A stretch of DNA of 10,021 nucleotides from Monoraphidium neglectum (GCF_000611645.1 NW_014011406.1:1-10021); one strand, 5' to 3'. Numbered from the stretch's first letter, positions 1 through 8,200 are shown. Notes: generated by a model not told the origin, from the letters alone. Made by a program: numbers and translations.

Positions 1-235
1 AGCCTGGATGGCTCCAGGAGCGGGCGACCGCGGGACGCTGTAACAATCCTAATCCTTGATGTTGGGGGTCAGGCGCTGCCAGGCGGGGGGCGCTGCATGA
101 CCTGCGGTTGATGAGACGGGACCGCCGACTGGCGGTTGCAACACAACCCCTGAAACGAAGGTGTTTGTTGGAAGCAGCAAAAACGCAGTTGCAGGCTTGT
201 GAGAGCACAGACTGCCTGCGGTCCGATTAAGTGAT
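1..235 (+). repeat. 3' flank of an upstream family member
   Basis: No gene of its own is seen here. The stretch resembles the intergenic DNA downstream of gene 1 (about 4900-5070) and especially gene 2 (about 8530-8690). Shared blocks in order are TCAGGCGCTGCCA, GACCTGCGGTTG, ACCGCCGACTGGCG, GCAGGCTT(G/A)TGAGAGCAC and CTGCGGTCC. This implies another family copy on the + strand just left of the window. The first ~50 bases match less well and hold a TGTAA. Confidence 0.75.
39..43 (+). terminator. possible TGTAA polyadenylation signal
   Basis: TGTAA is the usual polyadenylation signal of chlorophyte green algae. This one lies where the 3' end of the upstream family copy would be expected. I found no TGTAA in the 3' flanks of genes 1 and 2, so it may be chance. 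Confidence 0.2.
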
Positions 236-394
236 CTTTGATGACAGCTTGCTTTGATTATGATTATTGCAGCGCAGCCCACAAAGAAAAACCCAGGGAA
301 GCAATTGTCAACAACGTCCGGCTTGCTTTTTGGTTTTCACCGCACTCAGCCGCACCATCACAAGCGCCACGCGTCTAGAACAACATGAAACGGT
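236..394 (+). promoter_or_regulatory. family 5' flank (orphaned promoter region)
   Basis: This matches the 5' flanks of genes 2 and 3. It has GACAGCTTGCTTTGATTA (243-260), AGCGCAGCCCA, CCGCACTCAGCCGCACCATC, TCTAGAACA and finally AAACGGTC. Similarity stops at about 394, where the + strand runs straight into the reverse complement of exon 2 of the broken copy 0. The region therefore no longer leads into a family exon 1 in sense orientation. If still active it would transcribe copy 0 antisense. Promoter function is inferred from conservation and position only; no TATA box was recognised. Confidence 0.55.
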
Positions 395-753
395 CGCTAG
401 CCGCGGCGGCAACCAAGGCCGCCGCGGCGCCATGCGCGCAGACGGCCTCGGCGAGCGCGATTGCGGAGCGCCGCAGCAGCCTGCTGTCGGTGTCGTCGCG
501 GTTTGTCACGTTGAAAGCACGAATAGTGACTACCTTATCGCGGCAACAGCCAGCACAATGGCCAGCAGCGCCACCTGCTGGCGGTCCCCCTCAGTGACGG
601 CCGGCAGCCAGTGCGGCTCGGAGCCGGCGGCCGCCCCGGGCGTCTCCGCGCGGCCCTGTGGCCTCGACAAGCAGCTGCACGAGGGCGGCCACGGGGCCGG
701 GCTGCGCCAGGGCTTCATGAAGGAGACGCGCGTTTTCAATGTGTTGCGGGTGC

Positions 754-946
754 CTGGCGGCGCGGAAAGCAGGGCACTAGCAAGAGGGTTGTCCGATCGT
801 GGGCGCAGCAAAGTTAGCGAAGCTGTAGTTGCGGCGGCTGCGCTTCTGTAGCCCAGACTTGCAAGGGTTCCTTGAGATCGCTGAGGGGCGCCGATCTTGT
901 TGTTTCAGGCAAGAGGCTGCGAGCTGGTGATGTGCTTTTTGCTCAC
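754..946 (-). other. intron 1 of copy 0
   Basis: The minus-strand donor GTGAGC starts at 946 and the acceptor CAG ends at 754. The last ~23 bases, including CCCTGCTTTCCGCGCCGCCAG as two short blocks, match the intron 1 end of gene 3. The first ~40 bases resemble genes 2 and 3 (GTGAGC, then a CTCGCAGCCT block). It is phase 2, like the others. Confidence 0.75.
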
Positions 947-1192
947 AGGAGGGCACGAAGGAGAGCGAGCGCCGGGCAAGCTGCAAACCCACAGCTGCCA
1001 TCCAGCTGCGTGGCCAGCGCCTGTACACTGGCACGCGTCAGCAGCGGCGTGTTAGCAAGCCGCCGCGCCAGGGAGCGCTGCACAAAAGCCTGAACGGTTT
1101 GCCGTGCCTCGTGCATGTCGCCGGCCACCGCGCAGCGCTGCAAGTTGCGCGCCAGGGCAGCCACGTCCCCATACAGGCCTCTGGGGAGCGTG
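947..1192 (-). repeat. left arm of inverted exon 1 repeat
   Basis: This part of copy 0 exon 1 is the reverse-complement counterpart of gene 1 exon 1 at 1698-1930. The arms share GACGTGGCTGCCCTGGCGCG, CAGCGCTGCGC and GGGTTTGCAGCCTG-like blocks. About 500 bases separate them, so a read-through transcript could fold back. Confidence 0.7.
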
Positions 1193-1242
1193 CCATGGCG
1201 ACCTATATCGACCTCCGCAATGACCACATTAGACGCGTTCAT

Positions 1243-1538
1243 GCTGTTGCCCTCACGACGGAGCACCGGTGATGCCTCGAAATTAGTGAATTGCGAGGCA
1301 AAAACTAGGCTGTCTTATGTTCTAGGTGCGGTGAGTGGCCGAGTCGAGAAGAAAAAGAGCGGCGGGCGTATTCTGCTGCCATTTCAAACCAGGCGAGGTC
1401 TGGTCGCGAATCACCACTCTCGTGCCGACCGAGGCACCAAGTTGGTATCACCCTCTGTGTGACCAGGAAAGTGTGGACTAGACATCTGCTCGCCTAACAT
1501 TGCTTTGAACAAAACAGGCAATAGCTAGTGAATCATCT
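1243..1538. other. divergent spacer between copy 0 and gene 1
   Basis: This is a head-to-head spacer. On the minus strand the ~90 bases before the copy 0 ATG are a degenerate family 5' flank (TTTCGAGGCAT, GTGAGGGCAAC, CTAGAACA). From about 1370 to 1560 I see little resemblance to other array DNA, and no credible gene. It has less G/C than the exons. CAG at 1515-1517 could be the acceptor of an untranslated leader intron for gene 1, with a GTGAGT at 1331-1336 as a possible donor; this is speculative. Confidence 0.5.
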
Positions 1539-4500
1539 ATGGGAACCCTGATACCGATACCTTGTCAACTGTTGAGACGGCCACCTTCGTCAGATCGGTG
1601 TCTTCGAGGCCAAGCTCGCAAGCGCGACGTCATTCTAGGGTTTGCTCCCTTCACCACCGACAGCGCGCTGGGCCCTCGCGGCCCGCCACCCCCAGAGCCC
1701 CTGGATGCGGACGTGGCTGCCCTGGCGCGCGACCTGCAGCGCTGCGCCGTGGCCAGCGACACGCACGCGGCACGCCAAGCCTACCTGACCTTCGCCCGGC
1801 GCTGCCTCACACGGTGCTCCACCGACGTGCCACTTCTGACGCGCACCAGCATAGAGGCGCTTGTTGAGCAGCTGCAAGGAAGCTGCGGGTTTGCAGCCTG
1901 CTCCTCCCTCCTCGTGCTCAACGGCCTCGTGTGAGAGCTGACACCGGCTGGCTCCCCATGCCTTGCCAGCAACTGCAACACGCCAGCGTCCCAGCAGCAC
2001 GGCGGAGCCCAACCTCAAGGGTCGCATCTGCTGCATGAGCGAGCGGCCCACCCCACTTGTCATGCCTCCCAACAGCACCTCCTCAATGCCCTCACCCTTG
2101 CTGACCACGGCACATACATACACCCTGCTTTTCGCGCCACCAGGCACCCCCAACGTCTTGAAGACGGGCGTCTCCTTTTTGAGGCCCTGGCACGACCCGC
2201 CCCCATGGCTGCCCTCATGTGGCTGCTGGTTGAGGCCACAGGGCCGCGCGGGGACGGCTGGGGCAGCGGCAGCACCGGCGGCGGCTCGGAGCCGCTCTGG
2301 CTGGCGACTGCCATGGATGGGGATCGCCATCAGATGGCCGTGCAGGCCGTCTCGCTGGCCGCCGGCGCGATGGGGCTGGTCATCAATCGTGCTGACGATG
2401 CGAGGGGCCGCGATGATGCCGACAGCAGGCAGCGGCGGTGCTCCGTGGTTGCGCTCACCGAGGCGTTCTGTGCGGCGCCTGGGGCCGCGGCAGGCTTTGT
2501 TGCCGCCGCCGCGAGCGAGGAGCTGCTGCGGCGGCCGACTGGACCGGTGTTGTCATTTTTCTGGCTGCTAAGCCACCTCGATGGCGTCGTGGAACCACCA
2601 GCTGCCGCGGAAGAGCTGGCAATACGCGTCGCCACGCAGCTGGAGCCGTGCGCGGCTGAAGCCGCCGCGCTGGCCTGCAGAGCGCTGCGGGCCGGGCTGG
2701 CTGGCTTTGGCGACCGCAGCTTCACGCCCCTGGGGCTGTTGCAGCTGCTGAGCTACAGCGCCGCCGGCGCAGCCGCTCTGATGCAGCGGCCGCTAGCGGA
2801 GGGGATTGGCCTGATGGTGCCCTTCCTTGCGCTGCCGCAGCGCGGCGACAGCCGCAGCAGAGGGGCCCACAGCGGCAGCGACGCTGAGAGGAGCGCATCA
2901 GCAGGTGCACAGCAGGGCGTGCCAGCCGGTGCGGGAAGCCAGATGGCGTGTCAGTCTGCCTTGGATGGCAACATTCTTATAACGATCGGCAGGGTTTTTA
3001 ACCATGTAGCGCACATGAGGCGGGAGCACGAGCAGGGCGGCGCAGAGGGCGGGGTGCAAAGCGTCTGGTCAAGCGCCTCAAGCAGGGCTGCTGACCCCGA
3101 GCTCGTGCGCGCCGCGGTGGCGGCGCTCACAGGGCCGCTGCTGGAGGTCGCGGCCGGGCGGGGCGGCGCAGCAGGACTGCACGGCGAGGCCAGGCTTTGC
3201 ATGGCTTTTCAGGCAGTGCAGGCCTTGGATCAGAGCGTTTGGAGCATCGGGGCTGGCGCCCCGCGAGCTCTAATAGGTCAAGAGCACTGCAGCAGCAGCA
3301 GGCCAGCTACGGCCGCGGGCAGGGGCAGATGCGAGGGCGAGGGCGAGGCGCTGCCCATTCATTCGCACCCCGGTTCGGCAGCGGCTCTCGCTGGGGTTCT
3401 GCACGCAGCGCTCGGGGCCGCCGACAGCAGCTGCGTCGGCCGCATGATCGTCGCCACATCTGCTACACTGCTGAACACAGTCGCCATGGCGTGCGGCGGC
3501 CCCGCGTGCACCCAGTGGTGCCGCGACGCGCTCGCGGCGCGGCTGCCCGCGCTGCTGCTGCGCGCGGCCGCGCAGCTCTCAGCCCAGCAGGACAACCCCC
3601 TCGGCGCCGCCAGGGCGGCGTGTGCGGCGTGCCTGATTGCATACACGGAACATGACGAGACTTCGGTGGCCAGGCAGGGGACCAGGTGGGCCCCGCCACC
3701 GCCAAAAAGCGCAAGGACAGTGACAGAGATCAGGTCCAGAGCGTTGGAGGCGCTGGTGGCGAGCGCCGGCGATGGCTGCCCGGAAGCTGCGGTGGTGGCA
3801 GTGGGGTGCGCCCTGCGCGCTTGCGATCGCTCAGGCGGCTGCGCGGCCGACCTGGCCGCTCGTCCTGGAGCCGCAACCGCCCTCGTGGGCGCACTCCTGC
3901 GCTGCGCGGCTGTGGCCCGGGCGGCCGGCCCCGGGGGCAGTCGCGATGGCCTCCGTATGGCGTACGGCGCAGTGCTGGCCGGGCTGCTGCTGACGAGGAT
4001 TGCTGCGGCCGCATGCGAGGACGATGCCGAGGCCAACGATGTGGCAGAGCGGCAGTGTCAGTATATGGAAAAGATCGTTTGGGCCAACCTCAATGACAAT
4101 CTTGAGAAGGCGCATGCGGCGGCAGAGGCTGCGCTCCTGCGGCTGGGTGCAGCCAGGGGGCGAGGTGGGGCGCTGGCGGCGGACGCGGAAGCTGCCCTGG
4201 GCTTCATGCGGCGCCGCGAGGCGCCGCCGCCGCTGCCGGGGCCGGGGCCCCTGCCGCGGCCCGACGGTCGGCGCTGCCTGGCGTGCGGCAAGGGGCGTGG
4301 TGACGGGCTGACGCTCAGGCGCTGCAGCGGCTGCAGGGCGGAGGGCGTGTTGTACTGCTCTGTGGAGTGGTGAGCCTGGGATGTTGGGTGCGACTCGTCG
4401 CCCCTGGTCGGGAGAGAATTGCAATTTGGGCGGGGACAGCAGCAACAGGGGACAGGGTATCAAGAGGATTGTTGCCAAAACCAGAGTCAGTATATCAGCA

Positions 4501-4730
4501 TTGAGCATTGATGTCACAGTTAGGGCGGGGCCAGTGTATGTGCCTGCTGCGGCCAAAGCCAGCCGCACCACAAAACATCAGGGCGCCGTCCCCCTCACCA
4601 CATTTTCCTTGCTGACGCCACCCCTCGCCCCGCAACCGCACGCGTGTGCTTGTGTCCTGAGCCCCGCAGTCAGCGCAGCCACTGGCGTGCCCACAAGGCA
4701 GACTGCCGCGCGGCGAGGGGCGGCGCTTGA
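1539..4730 (+). CDS. gene 1: Ala-rich solenoid protein with MYND finger
   Basis: Three exons are inferred: 1539-1930, 2144-4369 and 4670-4730, giving about 892 aa. Exon 1 carries the family N-terminal module (PLDADVAALARDLQRC, GSCGFAAC), but its first ~50 residues are unlike the other copies. ATG 1539 is chosen because it is the only ATG after the in-frame TGA at 1506-1508. Exon 2 is Ala-rich and helical. It has recurring P-x-A-x-x-L segments (about residues 149-160, 242-252, 539-554 and 704-719) that resemble ARM/HEAT-type repeats, and a variable Gly/Ser linker near residue 170. The C-terminus has a PPPLP stretch (825-829) and then a MYND finger. Its ligands are C842, C845, C858, C861, C869, C873, H881 and C885, with the QRSHW..HK pattern after C873. 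MYND fingers usually bind Pro-rich partner peptides. The function is unknown and no catalytic motif is seen. The first exon boundary is the least certain part. Confidence 0.85.
1698..1930 (+). repeat. right arm of inverted exon 1 repeat
   Basis: This is gene 1 exon 1 from PLDADVAAL to the donor. It is the sense counterpart of the minus-strand copy 0 exon 1 at 947-1192. The two lie head to head. Confidence 0.7.
1931..2143 (+). other. intron 1 of gene 1 (213 bases, phase 2)
   Basis: The donor is GT|GTGAGA, where the TGA would stop an unspliced frame. The acceptor is GCGCCACCAG|G. Joining makes the split codon GT|G (Val) and continues as HPQRLEDGRLLFEAL, which matches genes 2 and 3 at the same point. 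The interior differs from the intron 1 of the other copies, apart from the CCCTGCTTTTCGCGCCACCAG-like end. Confidence 0.82.
4370..4669 (+). other. intron 2 of gene 1 (300 bases, phase 2)
   Basis: The donor GTGAGC at 4370 splits a Cys codon (TG|T). The acceptor is GCCCCGCAG, ending at 4669. Splicing replaces the apparent terminal Trp-stop with C-QRSHWRAHKADC, exactly the missing half of a MYND finger. The interior is strikingly similar to intron 2 of gene 2, for example GGGAGAGAATTGCAAT, GTCAGTATATCAGC and GCGGCCAAAGCCAGCCGCAC. Confidence 0.93.
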
Positions 4731-4784
4731 TCCAGAGATCGCAAAGGCGGAGGGTGGGCTGGAGGGGGGCGATCCATCAACGGG

Positions 4785-4803
4785 TGTGGCCATGTTGGCC
4801 ACA
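4785..4803 (+). promoter_or_regulatory. conserved 3' flank hairpin (gene 1)
   Basis: TGTGGCC and GGCCACA form a perfect 7-bp stem around a 5-base loop (ATGTT). It lies 55 bases after the stop codon. The same stem with a one-base loop change occurs after gene 2 at 8411-8429. A role in RNA 3' processing or stability is possible but unproven. Confidence 0.45.
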
Positions 4804-5073
4804 GTGCACCAGGAGGCGGCGGAGTTTGACGCTGCAATGCATGGCGTTTGATTAGGGCGGGCGAGTAGTAGGGGCTTTTGGATACAGTTGGAATGATGGC
4901 GGTCACGCGCTCCTGGTGCCCAGCCGCGGCGCTGCCTGCCTTCATGACCCGCTGCGGTTGTCATGAGAAGTGACTGGCGGTTGGAAACCCCTGGATTATC
5001 TGTTGCGTGGAGTAAACGGCAGTCGTAGGCCTTTGAGAGCACAGACTTTCTGCAGGATAAACTGATGTTTGAG

Positions 5074-5091
5074 GACAGCTTGCTTTGATTA
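5074..5091 (+). promoter_or_regulatory. conserved upstream element of gene 2
   Basis: GACAGCTTGCTTTGATTA is identical at 243-260, 5074-5091 and 8696-8713, in flanks that differ around it. It is preceded each time by a TTTGA(T/G) block. It lies about 200 bases before the start codons of genes 2 and 3 and is a candidate promoter or leader element. Confidence 0.45.
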
Positions 5092-5286
5092 CATAGGATT
5101 ATTGCGGCGCAGCCCAGAACCTAGGGAAGCCATTGACAACCGCATCCGGCTGGCTTTCGGTTGTCCCCGCACTCAGCCGCACCATCACTGGCGCAACTCG
5201 TTGAGAAACAAGCTCAAACGGTCCTTGTCTCGTCGGATCACTTTTGTCGAGGACGCACTTGTACTCGTTAGGGCAACGGCACGACC

Positions 5287-8200
5287 ATGAACGCCTCTGA
5301 ATTATTCGCCATCGATGTCGGTATATGTCGCCATGGCCCGCCTCCTCCACAGCCCCTGGATGCAGACGTGGCTGCCCTGGCGTGCGATCTGCAGCGCTGC
5401 GCGGCGACCAGCGACATGCATGCGGCACGCCAAGCCCTCCAGACATTCAAGGAGCGCTCCCTGGCGCGGCGGCTCCCAAACGCGCCGCTCCTGACGAGCG
5501 CGAGCATACAGGCGCTGGCCAAGCAGCTCGACGGCAGCTGCGGGTTTGCAGCCTGCTCGGCGTTCGCACTCCTTCACGCCCTCCTGTGAGCGAAGCACAC
5601 AGCCGGCTCGCAGCCTCTTACCTTATATGATGAGAGCAGTTTTCTTAAGCAATGCAAGCACAATGAGACAAGTCTGCACGTGACTGTAGCAGCTGCCGCA
5701 CAAGCAACGTACGGCTCCATGCTGGCCCTGTTTGCTGAGTTGACAAGGGGAACCCGCCTTGCTCGCGCCCTGCGCTGCGCGCCGCCAGGCAACCGCACCA
5801 CAATGAAGACGAGAGGTGCCTGTACAAGGCCCTGGCACGACCCGCCCCCATGGCTGCCCTCATGTGGCTGCTGGTTGAGGCCACAGGGCCACGCGGGGGC
5901 GGCTGGGGCGGCGGCAGCACCGGCGGCGGCTCTGAGGCGCTCTGGCTGGCGGCTGCGACGGAGGCGGACCGCCAGCAGATAGCGCTGTGGGCCGCCACAC
6001 TGGCCGACTGCGCTATCAGGCTGGCCATCAGTCGTGCTTGCAAAGAGAGGTTGCGCGGCGGCCCAGGCAGCCGAGGCGATTGGCGCGCGGTGGGCGCGCT
6101 TGCAGATGCGGTGTGTGGGACGCCTGACGCGTTGGCGGCGTTGGTGGCCGCCGCCGGGCAGGTCGAGTCGCTGCGGCAGCCGGACAGCCCAGTGCACTCG
6201 TTGTTTTGGATGCTGATCCGTACTTGGGATCAAAGGGACCCGCCTCGGGTCTTTGTAGAGACAATGGCTGCGGCCGCGACGCAGCTGGAGCCGTGTGCGT
6301 GTGAAGCCGCCGCGTTAGCCTGCGGGGCCCTGCGCGCCGAGCCGGCCGGCGGCCGCACCGGCTGGCCCCTGCCCCTGGCGCTGCTGCAGTTGCTCAGTTT
6401 CAGCGCCATGGGCACGGCTGCGCTGCTGCGGCTGCCGCCGGGCGAGGGGCTCGAGGCTTTGGTGCCCTTGCTTGTTCTGGGGGAGCGCGGCGACGGTCGC
6501 AGCGGCGGCAGCAGCAGAACCGGGGGGAGCGCAGCGCCCCCTGCCCAGCAGGGCGCGCCAGCCGATGCAACAAGAGAGGCGGAGATCCGCTACAACGTCG
6601 TTTATGATGTTATCAATATCATCTACACTGTGTTCAAATACAGGGCGCCCCTTGGACAGCAGGGCCAGCAGCCGGGCGGCGCCGGCACTGTGCCGCCCAG
6701 CAGGACCCACCAGAGCGCATCCAGCGGGGGCGCTGGCCCCAGGCACGTGTCTGCCGCCGCAGCGGCGCTCACCGGGCCGCTGATTGAGATCGCGGCCGGG
6801 CGGGGCGCCGCGGCGGGGTTGCGCGGCAAGCCCAGGTGGTCGGTGGCATGGTTGGCTTTGCAGGCCTTGGAGCAGAGCATCAAGGCGGTGGATGCAGCCA
6901 AGCTGGCAGGGGGTGCTGGTGGGCCAGGCTTTGGTGCAGGTGTGGTGGAGCACGAACCCCTGGCCCTCTTCTTGTATCCCGGGTCGGCGGCGTCGCTCGC
7001 CTCCGCGCTGCAAGGCGGCCTCGAGGCCGCCGCCCGCAGCGGACGCGGCGACAAGGGCAGAAGCCCCGTCGCCGCGGCCGCCCAGCTGCTTTTTGCCGCC
7101 GTCACGGCGCCCCAAAGTCAAGAGCGCTCCTGCTGGTACCGCGAGGCACTCGCGGCGAGGCTGCCGCAGGTGCTGTTGCGCACGGCGGCGCAGCTCTCCA
7201 CCCAGCAAGACGACCCTGCCAACGCCGCCAGGGCGGCCAGCGCCGCGTGCGTGATGGCGTACGCGGCCGACGATGAGTGTGTGGCTGTCGACACACGGGA
7301 AGAAAGGCGTGATGAGGAGGCAAGCGGCGAGCCCGTGTCAGGGATCAGGGCTAGGGCGCTGGAAATGCTCGTGGCGTGCGCCGGCAGCGCCTGCGCGGGC
7401 GCGGCACAAACAGCGGTGTTCGGAGCAATGTGCTCTCGTGGTTCTTTGAGCTGCGCTGCGGCCGACTTGGCCGCGCATCCCGGGGCCGCGACCGCCCTTG
7501 TGGGCGCTCTCCTGCGCTGCGCGGCTGCGGCGCGGGCTGCTGACCCTGGGGCCAGCCACGAGAGCTGCCGCCTCATGGCGGCCGGGGCAAACATGACTCC
7601 TCTTCTGCTGTCACTGATGGCGTGTTGTGCTGTCGGGGAGCCGCATGGTGAGGCCATGGAGGCGGTTTTGCGGCAGCAGCGCCGGCTTGCAGAAGAGGCA
7701 GTGCATGTCGCGCGGGGGGACATTGAGGCCGAGCTTGCAGCGGCGGAGGCTGCGCTGCTGCGGCTGGGTGCAGCCGGAGGGCGAGGTGGCGCGCTGGCGG
7801 CGGACGCGGCAGCCGCCATGGGCTTCCTGCGGCGCCGCGAGGCGCCGCCGCCACTGCCTGGACCGGGGGCCCTGCTGCAGGCCGGCAGTCGGCGCTGCTT
7901 GGCCTGCGGCAAGGGGCGTGGCGGCGGGGTGATACTCAGGCGGTGCAATGGCTGCAGGGCGGAGCGCGTGTTCTACTGCTCTGTGGAGTGGTGAGCCCGG
8001 GATGTTGGAGGCGACCCGTCGCCCCTGGCCGGGAGAGAATTGCAATATAAGCGGGGACCGCAGCAACAGAGGACAGGGTATCATGAGGATTTTTGCCAAT
8101 ACCAGGGTCAGTATATCAGCGTTGAGCATTGAGGTGACAGTGGTGACAGTGAGGGGCCGGTGAGCCTGCTGCGGCCAAAGCCAGCCGCACTACAAAACAT

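Larger units (their letters stand above)
397..1242 (-). pseudogene. inverted, truncated family member (copy 0)
   Basis: This is the only family copy on the minus strand. Exon 1 (1242 down to 947) is open from ATG and begins MNASNVV like gene 2 (MNASELF). It keeps the QRCAV and GSCGFAAC motifs and is one residue shorter. The donor GTGAGC (946) and acceptor CCAG (757-754) bound a 193-base intron. Exon 2 starts at 753 (HPQHIENARLLHEAL...). It then breaks in the Gly linker (about 641-623, 11 bases shorter than gene 1), giving a TGA at 593-591. A further one-base loss near 535 nets to the original frame. Homology ends at about 397, before the ELLRR motif, and the solenoid and MYND parts are absent. 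The exon 2 ATG of other copies is GTG here. An RNA function is possible; a full protein is not. Confidence 0.85.
4731..5286 (+). promoter_or_regulatory. intergenic: 3' flank of gene 1, 5' flank of gene 2
   Basis: No separate gene is supported. The first part (4731 to about 5040) aligns with the DNA after gene 2 and contains a conserved hairpin at 4785-4803. The second part is the family 5' flank. It has GACAGCTTGCTTTGATTA (5074-5091, 196 bases before the ATG), CCGCACTCAGCCGCACCATC, CTCAAACGGTCC, TGTCGAGGA and AGGGCAACGGCACGA just before ATG 5287. No TATA box or TGTAA signal was recognised. Confidence 0.6.

Noticed and set aside
267..851. Plus-strand open frame of 194 codons across the copy 0 region
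   Set aside because: It begins in flank DNA and runs through the antisense of copy 0 exon 2 and intron 1. No conserved counterpart exists in other units.
1370..1560. Possible mobile element in the divergent spacer
   Set aside because: No terminal inverted repeats, target duplications or transposase frame could be found. The short inverted bits (ACCAG/CTGGT) are too small to support a call.
1635..2330. Minus-strand open frame of 231 codons
   Set aside because: It overlaps exon 1, intron 1 and exon 2 of gene 1 on the opposite strand. Similar short frames opposite gene 2 exon 1 show it is a by-product of homology.
3359..4036. Minus-strand open frame of 225 codons
   Set aside because: It lies entirely inside gene 1 exon 2 and is Ala/Arg/Ser-rich, as expected from the complement of a GC-rich coding frame. 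It has no family motif.
2205..4373. Single-exon gene starting at ATG 2205 and ending at TGA 4371-4373
   Set aside because: The ATG is internal to a conserved coding segment that extends upstream to an acceptor, and copy 0 has GTG there. The TGA belongs to a splice donor.
4381..4851. Plus-strand open frame spanning gene 1 intron 2 and exon 3
   Set aside because: It reads exon 3 in a different frame (RQTAARR instead of HKADCRA), and the frame is not kept as one piece in gene 2.
6315..7208. Minus-strand open frame of 297 codons
   Set aside because: Complement of gene 2 exon 2. Its composition is explained by third-position G/C in the sense gene, and it is not matched by an equivalent frame in gene 1.
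7118..7948. Minus-strand open frame of 276 codons
   Set aside because: Shadow of gene 2. Its partial likeness to the gene 1 shadow follows from homology of the sense strand.
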